Source: Hyalella azteca
Lineage: Eukaryota; Arthropoda; Malacostraca; Amphipoda; Hyalellidae
Assembly (NCBI RefSeq): GCF_000764305.2
Contig: NW_025930760.1
Location: forward strand, 109,953-173,952
DNA: 64,000 nucleotides
Reading direction: 5' to 3'
Shown: positions 22,201 to 34,200 of the stretch, piece by piece
Layout: each line of letters begins with the position of its first letter
Position numbering within the stretch: position 1 is the stretch's first letter
Position numbers and translations under genes: made by a program
The notes under the pieces: model-generated
Seen by the model: the letters and a program-made list of their open reading frames with translations, nothing else
What the model was told of the DNA's origin: nothing
Databases searched by the model: none

Positions 22201-25200
22201 CGCCAATCCTGGTACCCTGAACTGTAACCCATGGGCCACCCTGCCTTGCCATCATCAGTGGTTACTGCGTTAACGAATCTCGTACTTGGAATTCAAATAC
22301 CACCAGAATATGGCAGAATAACGCATGACAGAATATTTACAAAGAAGAATGTGTGCCTCTACTTCTTACTGACGACGTGAACAACATTAAAGATCGATCA
22401 ATACAATCATAGCAACATGGAATTACTGCTGTTGTGGCAGGAGACAAGAACGTCAAAACAGCCACGTGTACTTCGAGGCATCGCTATACGGTGCCTTGGA
22501 AGATGTAACAGTAAGTCAGAATATTGTTCGATGATTGAATGGATGCTCGAGTTGAAGTGTCTTAGTTACCATTACGTTTTGAATGCACTGACAGCATATA
22601 ATACTCGTGCCTGTCTTTAAATGCGCAATAAGTGCAACATTAATAGGACAAAGTGTCACTATTTTCTTTCAGTTTGCAGACACATCGGTGACACATCGGT
22701 GGAACATCGGTGAAACATCGATGACCCACCTTGAAGAGAAGCGTGAGGCGCTGCGAGTCCCCCGCGACCACGACGCACGTCACCAGCGACCCCGCGGGGC
22801 CCTCGACGGGGTCCACGGGGGCGGCGGCGCCCCCTCCCCCACCGCGGGGCACGATCTGCACCACCTGTGATGGGGGCTTACTGCACCACCTGTGATGGGG
22901 GGTTACTGCATCACCTGTGTTGGGGGGGTTACTGCATCACCTGTGGGGTTACTTCATCACCTGCAGTAACCCCACAGGGGTTACTGCATCACCAGTGGGG
23001 TTACTGCATCACCTGTGATGGGAGGTTACTGCACCACCTGTGATGGGGGTTACTGCACCACCTGTGATGGGGGGTTACTGCACCACCTGTGATGGGGGTT
23101 ACTGCACCACCTGTGATGGGGGGTTACTGCACCACCTGTGATGGGGGGTTACTGCACCACCTGTGATGGGGGTTACTGTATTACCTTTTCCAACGATTTT
23201 TCCATCAAACCATTTGAAGAGTTCACGCAAAGACATTGAAAATAGAAAGAAAATGTGAATTTCCTCTAAATTGTTACTTAAGTGTTCAATTTTTGGAAAT
23301 TAACCTGAATTATTAAGGTGCTCTTGTACCTATCATCGCCTGCTTTTTCCAGAACAATTCGCCAGCCTATCGAAATAGTTTCTCGCACAATTTAGTGTAA
23401 TTTAGTGTTTATATTGCCTCAACATTCCTATAATGAAACTCGGATCTCAACCGGATTTCAGCGAGTTCTTTCCCAATTGCCTTCATGTCTGTTGTTCGAT
23501 ATTGGAGAATTAACCCCACCAGTTTCTCTCCAGATCCAGCCCATGGCTGATTCTCCATCGTAATTGTCGCCTTAAATTTAAAAAAAAAATCATTTATGGA
23601 TTTTAAGGAAATAACAGTTTGAAGATGAAGTGTTCAATAGTCGGCTCTGCATTTGTAGAACCAGCAAATGTTCTTAGCAATTAATCTTCCAGTCTTGTCT
23701 GTAGGCCTAACCCTCCGAAATATAGGCCCAAAACCTCCCTAAACCTCCTCATGCACCATCAACTAAATACAAACTTCATGGACTGTTCTCTGTTACGAAA
23801 TCCAAAACCATTAGGTTTTTATGACGTAACTGCTCAATATCATCTCTAACTTAAACAGGATATTTATTAATCGACTATAACTAAAATGCGGATGCATTTA
23901 TAGCGTTACATAAAATTGAAAGATGATGACAGAGCTTATAAAAAAATTAGTCTCTCAAAAGCAATTAAACACCGACAACATATCTGCCGATTACCCTAAG
24001 CCTATACTGACATTGTGGGTTGATGGGTTGTGTCTGGTAATAAGATATGCTGGTGCGTATACGGGGCTCGAACAACCTTCAAAACCGTTCGAGTCACTAA
24101 TTTCTACTTAAAAAATAAACATTTATTCGAAAGTATCACCTTGATAATTCGACTCAATTTCTGTTGGGTTGAACACAAATGTAGAATTTGCGCCACGAAA
24201 TAAAAAAAATTTCGTTCCATCAATAGAGAAATGCATCGAAGAGCACGTACAAAAGTTACCTATATTAGATACAGGGACATAAAACAAAATGCGGTGATGA
24301 TGAGCAGAGAGAGACACAGACCTGAGCGGAGGCGACATGCAGAGCGCGGCCGGAGTGCAGAGAAGCAGCCAGGCGCTGCACGATGGTGCTGCCGTCCTCC
24401 CATGTCACCACCACCAGCTGTACGGGACAGGGATCGTTAGTGCTAAATTTCGAACTGGAGAAATCGTTCAGGCCATTAATAATTAGAAGAAACATTTTCA
24501 AAGCAGTAGAATTAGAGAGCCGAATCAATTCTAGAACGTAACGGAGAGCAATTAAACAAAATTCACTTTAAAAATCTACAAACTAAATTCTAATTAATTT
24601 TAACATAATGTTTTAGAAAATTTTAACGCGACAAGCCAATAACCACAAGTGGAATTGGTTTGTTTAGTAAAGACATTTAGAAGAGAGGAGAAGGGGGAAT
24701 AAATGCAGTAAGAACCTTGTCAATGAAGTAGAGAGCAACAGAACGCTGCCTGATACGCATCTCCTTGCTCTTCCAGTCCAGCCTGTACTGGTCCCTGATC
24801 TTGTCCACCACCTGGTGGAGGCGGCGAGCTGTCTCATATTTCTGCCAATCTTTCTCGCCCTGCAAACAAAGATTTGTTAATGAGAAAGCATTCTCTAGCT
24901 TGTATTGTTTAGTGCTTGTGGTCATGTAGTTGTAATATTTTCATGGACCATCTATGTTGACATTTAAAATGGTTTCTACCGTGCAAATTTGATTTACCTG
25001 CTATATGTAAATGCTGATCATTGGAGAAAAATTGCCATTAAAATTTTTTATACACATAGCAATGACAATCTTTCTAGAAAATAGCCCATCGCTTTCAATT
25101 GAAGATTATATGCTTGCACTTTCCAACATGCATCAAGAGAAAGCTATAGCTCCGGAATACTGGGGAAAACTGTAATCGTAAAATCACCTAAAAATAACCT

Positions 25201-28200
25201 ACAGTTCTAATATTTGTTTCAGAGATATTATGACATGCGCTTACCTTGAGCTTAGATGCTGCGTTCATCATGACATACTTGACCTGCCCCTGCACGTTCT
25301 CGGTCCAGGACGCCAGCCAGGTAACGGTGTTGTCATGTCGTACCTGCACAACATCGAGTCATACAACAAATGTTTACCATGATAATTATGTTGGATCATA
25401 AATTGAATTGTGAAATGGAAATACGTGTATTTTAACTTCAGCTTCATAAAATAGAACCGAATCAAAGAATTTTAGTAGTTAATACAAGATTGCGTGATAA
25501 GTTTACTAGTATTCACTTGATTTTTACCGAAGTATCTAATTAACAAAGAGGTATTAGTATAGATTATTTCATACTCTAATCAAGTTGAAAAAAAAACATG
25601 AATCGTTTAACTTCATTGTGGTTCATTCAAATTAATGGCAAATAAGACGTATCGCTTCTAGTCTTGCACCTCAGCAACACGAAGCTATACCCTTACACTT
25701 AAGGCCTGAGTATTCTCTAGACAGAACTCACTTCTTTCCACTTGTGACCAGGTGGAGGTTGGGGGATTTTGGAGTCTTTGGAACAGTTAATTATAACGTC
25801 CTCAGGTCTGATGCGGTGCTTTAGCATCCCCATCTTAGGGTGGTCGCCGCGGCCACGGAATAGACCCGGAGGTTCAGCCTTGAAGTTGCCTGCAGCAAAT
25901 GTTCACAATGTATTGCTTCCATTGCACCAAATGTTCACAATGTATTGCTTCCATTGCACCAAATGTTCAAATTGTATTACTTTCTTTTTCACAGACGCAA
26001 GTTAACATCACCGCTAACTTTGTTTAAAACTCATCTTCAAAATCAATTAACTTTATATAAAGTAATTAATCCAAACAGAACCTGATAAAAGCATCATAAA
26101 CTGAGGTCTGTGTGCCTCACGTCACATTGATAAACCTGATATTTTGAAGATAAAAAAAGTAAAACGCAAAATATTAACAAATTAAGGAAATGAGAAACAA
26201 ACCTAGAATTTCCAAGAACATAACAAGATCGTTATCATGCACTAATCTAGTAACGTTCTTAAATCTAAAACACTAATAATAATGATTGCTATCACGACTC
26301 AGTTCCTGCAAGGCAGATTGATAACATTTGAAAATCAACAAAATATGACAACACATAATAGAAGTCGATTTTCAACAGTAAGTTTCAATCAAAGTAACAT
26401 AGAGCGTTGAGGGTCTGACCTATTCTTTGTTTATGACCATCAATGATGCACCAGCCGAACTCGGCAATGAGCTCGTCATTCTTGTCTTTCAAAGCCTTCT
26501 TCTCCTCCTTGCTTCTGTTCTTTCGCTCCTCGTTCTTCTGTAGGAAGTATGTGTGCATTTTCCTGAAGTCGCATTTCTTCAGGTCAGTGATGACGGCTCT
26601 CTCTTCAGACGTCATTACCTGCATTGGAAAAACGTGGTAATTCCAACTTACTTTCTCTCAATCACCATAAAACAATGAAAACCAGTTTTTTTCAAATCCA
26701 ACAACAGCAATTAGTGCAAGAAGCAAGTTCTTTTCATCACAATTCAGGGAAGTTTACGGAATCATGGATGAAATAACGTCTAAGTTTACGGAATCATGGA
26801 TGAAAGAACGTCTATGATGATGTTCTGACGATTATTTGAAAATAAATATATTTTCTGAATGAAAAAATTATGTATATAATTTTTGAATGAAAACTTATCC
26901 AAACAAGCAATTTCCCTATAAACATTGTTCTCGATAAGAAGATATGGTTGCACAAAGACATGTTCATACTCGACTCTGGTGCAGTTCTTGCCCAGCATAT
27001 ACGAATTACAATATCATCCAAACATAGAAAAATACTCGAGTTAACATTCACATTTCACACAATCAAGTAAATTAAGGAAATGAGTGATCAAGATGCTTAC
27101 ACATGTGTAACCAGAGAGAAGATACTGCAGACTAAAATATATTGGTCAATGATCATATAATAAAATTATTTTTTAATATAAAATTTACGATATATGTGAT
27201 TGCTATCAGGTAAAACCAAGTCAGAAATTGCTATCAGGTACTTTCCAACCGTGACTTTAAACGAGAAGAATCGCACACAATAACAACATTTCACATGGTT
27301 ATTCAACGACACAAAAAGAATATAAAAAATAGATCAATATTAATTCAATTCATAAATGAATTAATTTTGATGAACGAACTACACGATTTACACCCGCTTC
27401 AAGACGAACCTTCCTGAAGTCTTTGAAGAAGTTCTTATTGAACTGATCCTTGGTAACGTAGTCATGGTCGAGCATGCGGGCATAGAAGCCAGCGACCTCC
27501 TCAGCATCAGGGCTCAGCGGCATGGGCTTGCCGTCGTACTTCATGTAGACGTTGGAGGGCAGCACCTCGTAGGGGTCCGCGAACACGATGCCCTTGTGCT
27601 CTAGGAACGTCCACTTGCGGCCGTCAGCTTTCTTCTCCTCCTCCCACCTTAATAATAACAATTGCAAGCATAGTAATTTATAATATTAATTGCAATAATA
27701 ATAACACTCCCACCTGAGCAACAACATCGCATCACATCAATGCTAAGTATAGCATAACACAAGAGAATTTTCTTGTACAAATTCAAGGCAGCATTGAGAA
27801 TATGTTAATCTAAAAGCTCCATAATGTAGTAGTAAAATATTAAAGCTGTCGGGATCAAATATTCTCAAAATCTGATTAACGTGGAGGTTAGGGAGCAGTA
27901 GCGAGAATTGTAACCTGGAACAAAGTTTGATACATTTCCAAGAATCAGATAGTAAAAAATTTTCCGAGAACTAAAGCCTCACCATTTCCAAACGTGTTTT
28001 TCTTCTTCTGTCTCCTTTTTGACTCTCTTGGTAGGAGACTTGGCCTGAGCTTCGTTGGCTTTGCTGCTTCGCTTAGGTGGAGTTGCTTTTTCTTTTTTCG
28101 TTTTGACTTTCTTAGGAGCCTGGAGATCAGAAGCTTATCAATAATTCATATCAATTCATATCATCATAGGTAAAAAGAAAGCCATCTAAAGCTGAAGCAT

Positions 28201-31200
28201 CGAGTTTTAATTACTGTGATATTACATGACAGAGAGCACGTAACAAACTAAACCTCACCATTGTAGGGGAAGGCTTGTATTTTATCGTCTTGCGTGTAAT
28301 TTTACTTGGAATTTATTCACTGTTTTGAAGTTGTTCGTCGCCATTTTAGTTTAGACTTAACGGAAGTCGGAATACAGAGGGTGTGATTTGCTGGAATGTT
28401 GAGCGGAGGTACGTAGTGTGTTAGGTCCTGAATGGTGCTATTAAATTATATGTGAATTGAGGTGAATCGATGTATATAATTAATTTAATTAATTAATTAA
28501 TTAGTAATTAATTAATAAACTAAAGTAATTAATTAATTAATTACTTTAGTTTATTAGTCAGAAGTTTAATTATTACATCGATTGAAAAATTGATGTATAT
28601 AATTGATTTGTGTTATTTATTTTTGTATATTAATTGCTTTAGTTTACTAGCCAGAAGTTAATTATTGTTCATTTTACCTTTTAGGAAGCTTTTCAAAGTC
28701 TGAGATTCGAGACTTAGTCTCCTTCTCCGATGGAATGTGCATGACCAGCACGTGGTTTGTTTATACTTTAGTAGACGGAGTGTGTAGTAAGTGATTTGAA
28801 TTGAAGACTAACAGTGATCAACTACCCTATGTCTATGTGTATAAGACACGCCATACCGTTGTGAAAGACAGGTTTTAGGAGACTATTATAAGCACACTCC
28901 AAGCGACCATGTATCTAACTACGTAGTGCAAGATGTGTATCAGGACGTACCGGTTTGAAGTCTTCGTCTTCCTCGTCACTGGAGGCTTTCTTCCTCTTCT
29001 TCTTGGATTTCTTGTGGGCGGCGAGCGGCACATCGTCATCTGACTCGGACGCCTCCTTCTTGGGTCGCTTCCTGGCGGCCTGAAGATAAACCAATCCTGC
29101 TTACAACCCCAAGCTCAATATGACTTGCACATGCTCGCCTCATTTCAATTTCTCATTTTTGAGAATTTAAGCCATAATTTTCACATGTTTAAAGATATTT
29201 TTGTGCAGTTGTGCATATAGATTAGTATCACAAAAATAAAGTGACAAAGCAGAAAAAGTATATTCATAATAATAATATTAACAATAATTCAAATTATAAC
29301 AGAAAATTATCGTAATGCTTTCATGACGCACGTTCTGGTGTTTTCCGCTAGGATCTACAGGCTCTACAACCGTAGATTAATTTTTGATTTTTCACGCTGA
29401 TGAAGTACTTTGTAACAAGCATCAAAGTGTGAGTGAACCGCATTCCGATATAGAATCTATGTTCAATTTGCTCAATTAACATAGGATGGAGAACTAATGA
29501 ACACGTAGCATAGAGAAATAAGAAAAAAAAGACAGGAAGTCTACATGAACGAAAGGAAGCTCAAGCATCGTCGATATGACAAAGAAGAAAGCAACCTATA
29601 GCAGTAGTCGTCAGCAACAAGGCCATGGACGCGAAGATTACTTGGAATATTTAAGAAATATTAACTTACCAATGGCACGTCATCATCGTCATCGGACTCG
29701 GGCGGTGGGGGTTTGGTTCGCTTTCGAGCGCCCTGACGAGTAGGGAGGATGATATATATATACACAATGCAACAATGACAAGCCACACAAGCGAAAAAAT
29801 GAATTTACAGAAGGAAAGTGCGGAGGATGGATGGTTCACTCAATAGGCTCAATCAATAGGATGGATGGTTCACTTGGTGAAAACTCAATAGGCTGAGTGT
29901 CATATACACTATGTGCACTTGAAGGTTCGCTGGGAATTTATGTATGCAAAGCACTGTACACTCCACATGCAAAGGCGCTAAGACACTTGAAAACAAATCG
30001 CTTTTACAATACTAAACAGCACACACCAAAACTTTAGGCATTACCTTTAATGATTTCTAAGACAAAATCCATCATCTTATATTGGAATATATACAAAGCA
30101 TGACTAAACACCAACGGGAGCCATTTTTAGGGATAAATGATGACCGTGCATTTAATGTGCTTAGTAATAAGTGGAAAATTAGAAAGAAAATAGATATTCA
30201 TTGACAGATGGTGGAATTTGGCAAGCTGATAAGTGCCAGGGTTAAGCTAGACAACAAAATGAAAGGTTCCATGAGTGGTCATGAAAGTTATTTGCAGAAC
30301 TCGTTACCTAAAAATTTCGAGTATTTGAAGTTAAAATGCATAACTGAATATAATATAGCACAAACACAAGGAGCAGAAAAAGCTTAGATCGCCACTTAAG
30401 CAATGAAAACACCATTTATAGCGCCTCATGATGACACCAAGTAAACACAACACCATGCGATATACATACACGTGAATGTAAAAAGATGAATGAAAAAATA
30501 TAAACTATAAGTGAATATCTCGATCCAAGTTCAAGGTATATGACACGAACGCAAAATGAAGTGACAAAATATGAATTTTATATTCTTTTAAATTAATATT
30601 GACATCCTCACCAAAGGCAAGTATTCCTCCTCGTCCTCCTCTGACTCCCGCTTGACTCGAGAATGAAATGCCTGGAGAAAACAGTGAAGTTACAACACTG
30701 CGGCGCTGGTAACACAGCTTGTTGAGGTTGTAACCATGTTACGACATCAGTGATTGATTGGAATACTATTTTTTCTGCCAATCGATCACTGATGTTGTAG
30801 ATTGGTTGTAATCTTAACAAGCTTGCAACCAAGCTACACCATCAGTGATTGATTGGAATAGTATTTTTTCCAGCAAGATTCGACAAAGCTTGTTAAACTT
30901 CGTGATATGATATGATAAAATAGAAGTGGCAAAACATGCTTTTGAAAAAAAATTGAAGCTCAAGAGGATTTGCGCTAACAAAAAATAATGATCATAATGT
31001 AAAGGGAAATAAGACTGTGCATAAGCTACAATGGTAGTGCTGGAGGAGATACTTACAAGAGGCACGTCATCTTCATCACAGTTGGTCTCTTCTTTGACGG
31101 CTGCCTCCTCGATGACCAGCTTGGTGTCCTCTTCGCTCTCCGCAGAGACGTCCGCATTGCGGTGGTCTGTCCAACACACAAAAATTATCCATTTTGCTTA

Positions 31201-34200
31201 ACATGCAAAACCAATTTACACTGAGATTACTTAGGTTCAGACAACATCGAACTATAAACGACATGACATCAGTCCGGTTTAGCTGTGTCTGGTAAGATAT
31301 TTATGAAATCACAGTAACGCCCCATGACGCGCTTTCTGGGAGGGTTTCTAAGCCTTCACTTAATGAGGGAAGCCAGTCTTGCTCCGCCTCTCAGCTCTGG
31401 CACAAGCCGTTGAGCCACAGTCTTGGCGGGGCAGCTCTGGTGTATAATATATAAGCATCCTGCTCTGGTATATAATATATAAGCATCCTGCTCTGGTATA
31501 CAATAGTAGCATCCTGCTCTGGTATATAATAGTAGCATCCTGTTCTGGTATATAATAGTAGCATCCTGCTCTGGTATATAATAGTAGCATCCTGCTACTA
31601 TTATATTGCAAATTCCAGCAATCTGATCTGTACTGCATTAGATGTTGGGCAATACTTATTCTTAGCGTATACCTGTGTGCTCATTTTAGCTCGACACTTG
31701 AATAGGACCCTAATAATGAACCCATACAAAAAAGTTAATACTTCAAGTTCATAGCAGATAACCCTTTCGATACATTAAGCTTCATCAGGCTATTCATACC
31801 TAAAAACATGGACACGACAGTCACGTCAGTGCCCAAAGGGTAAAAATAACTACAAATAAAGAGATGATGACAGCAGGCGCTGGCATGGAAAATATAGCAC
31901 CTGACAGTTTAGTACAAAACCCCAAAGACCCCAAAGTTTAGTACAAGACCCAAAGGTCTGAAAACTGTCATTAATCTGACAAAATTCAATTGATGATTTC
32001 ATATAGTAATTCCGAGACTTCACAAATGAGACTAAATCATTATTAATTGATTCCAATTGACCCATATAGTTCCAATGTGTGGTGGTAGTAAATGTACACA
32101 ATATTATCTGGTGCTTCAGCTATACTATTTGGCACCGGCTGTATTTTAAATAAAAATCTTGTCCGACTATCAAGGGCAACCCATAATAAATAAATTTTTA
32201 CCAGTAGTAAACGGACACAATATTATCTGGCGCTTCAACTGTACTATTTGCGACCGCCTGTATTAAATAAAAATATGACTTCGTACTCACTGCAGTGAGT
32301 GACAGCGCATTTTCTCGTCAACGAAAGATAGACGGATGGACATGGCGAGAAAAATATAGTTTTTTTTTGCGAGAAAAATAGCGCCTTTTTTGGCAAGAAA
32401 AATAGCAAATAGAAAATGCGCTAAAAATCATGTCTGACAATCTAGTTCTAGGGCAACCAACAACAAATAAGTTTTTACCACAAGACATTGGACAGCAACT
32501 ATTGCCAATACTCACTCATGCCTTCTTCATTCACAAACTCTCGTGAGGTGTTCAGTGAAGTGTCCATAGGCTCCTCCTTAATGCAGCCCACAGCCTCCAT
32601 CTGCAAAGATCAGTAAACTTGGAATACCTACATGAAAGCTTATTTATTTAGCAGTCTATATATCAGACCTGAAGCCAATACTATTCATGAATATTATATT
32701 TTAATAATTTAAATAAGAAACAGCAGATATCAATCACAGAGTATAAGAAACCAGCTTTTTAACAAGCATATTCATACAGTTGCCATTTTTTCATAAACAG
32801 AAATTAAAAATACCAAAAACAGACAACACCATCACAATCAATGAATTGCAATTATTTTGTAGAACAGTAATATGAAACAGGTGTTCAAGCTAAAAATACT
32901 AGCAGCAAAAATATCAGAAATAAGAAAATATAACTCACTTTCATTTCCTGTGGCTCTTTGGGCTTCTCTTTCTCTCGATGTTTGTCTTTATGAGAGCTCT
33001 TGGATGACGAGTGGTGATGGCGATCCTTGTCACGATCCTTCTTGTCTCCACTGCTGCTGCTGTGACGCTTGTCTTTGTCATGCTTGCTTCTGTCATCTCT
33101 TGATTTGGATTTGTCTCTATCGCTCCTCTCTTTGTCTTTGTCACTTCGCTCCTTATCCTTACTGCGATCTTTGTCAGAACTGCTGCTGTGGTGCTTACTT
33201 TTGTCCCCACTGCTGCCACTGCTACTCTTGTGCTTATCTTTGTCTCTATGCCTGTCCTTTTCAGAACTACTGCTGCTACTCTTGTGTTTATCACCACTGC
33301 TGCTACTACTACTGCTACTTTTATGTTTATCACTGCTACTGCTGCTGCTTTTGTATTTATCTTTATCTCTGTCCTTATCCTTGTGAGAACTTTTACTGCT
33401 TGAAGAGTGTCGGTCCTTATCTCTATCCTTGTGAGAACTTTTGTGTTTGTCCCGGTCTTTATCTCTGTGTTTGGACGAGTCAGAGTGACCATTGGAGGTG
33501 CCATTGGTCAAACCATTTGACAAGCCTGTAGAAAAATAAGTCAATTTTATTATTACCAATTTGTTATTCTTATATATACACTACTCTGGAAAGCAAATCA
33601 AGATCCAGTACTGCGTCCCTTCAAGTACTATATTCCCCTGTATGCATGGTGAATATGTAAAAAAAATTTAGCTAAGTAGAAACAATCAACAGAAACTAAA
33701 TATTGAATTCAATATAAATTTCTTCCATGGCATTCAAACTAAGCAAAAGATTGGACTAGTTAAAGATCAGTAATTAGTTAACTCTCTTAATTCTGGTCAT
33801 TTTTGTAAAGTGAGTATTTACCAATAAACTACCATGACAAAAATAATTTTGCAGACAATACATAAAAATAGTGAAACAAACATTCATCATTAATAACACT
33901 CATTATCAAGCAAGGGTTAAAAGAACTCATTCTTTCAATTTCCTCAATGAGCTATCATGCTTCCTGGTCCAGCAAGATTGGTAGTCAGTGTTGAGCAACA
34001 ATTACTCATCACTGCCTGGCATTTTTAAGGGAAAATAAATTGTACTCTCCAGCTAAACTTATAACAAAAATATTCTCACCATATGTGCAAATGAGACTTC
34101 ATTTCAAATGTTACTGGTACCTACCTAACATTCCACCTTGTATGGGTGAATATTGTTTGTATTTGAAGCTCAAAGTAAACTTCAATCTCATTCATCCCTC

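Larger units (their letters stand above)
21562..24460 (-). repeat. Second copy of a gene U segment inside Top1
   Basis: This block aligns with 7930-12995 in the same order and orientation: 11-bp repeat, exon d, LINE remnant, exon c, 26-bp splice-site minisatellite, intron, exon b. Relative to that copy it lacks most of the LINE plus about 1.4 kb (9120-10540) and has gained a SINE. Left of it the junction is at about 21562, next to the Top1 acceptor. Right of it, at about 24465, sequence changes abruptly to Top1 intron (GGCCATTAATAATTAG, shared with 20131). Confidence 0.9.

Noticed and set aside
22160..22250. tRNA gene on the minus strand
   Set aside because: A and B boxes are present, but no complete cloverleaf was found and the sequence continues into a LINE-like 3' end and ATT tail; it is a SINE.
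32872..33531. 219-codon plus-strand frame rich in Cys, Tyr and Leu
   Set aside because: It is the antisense of the Top1 Lys/Asp/Ser-rich exon; repeated AGC/GAC codons keep the opposite strand free of stops.
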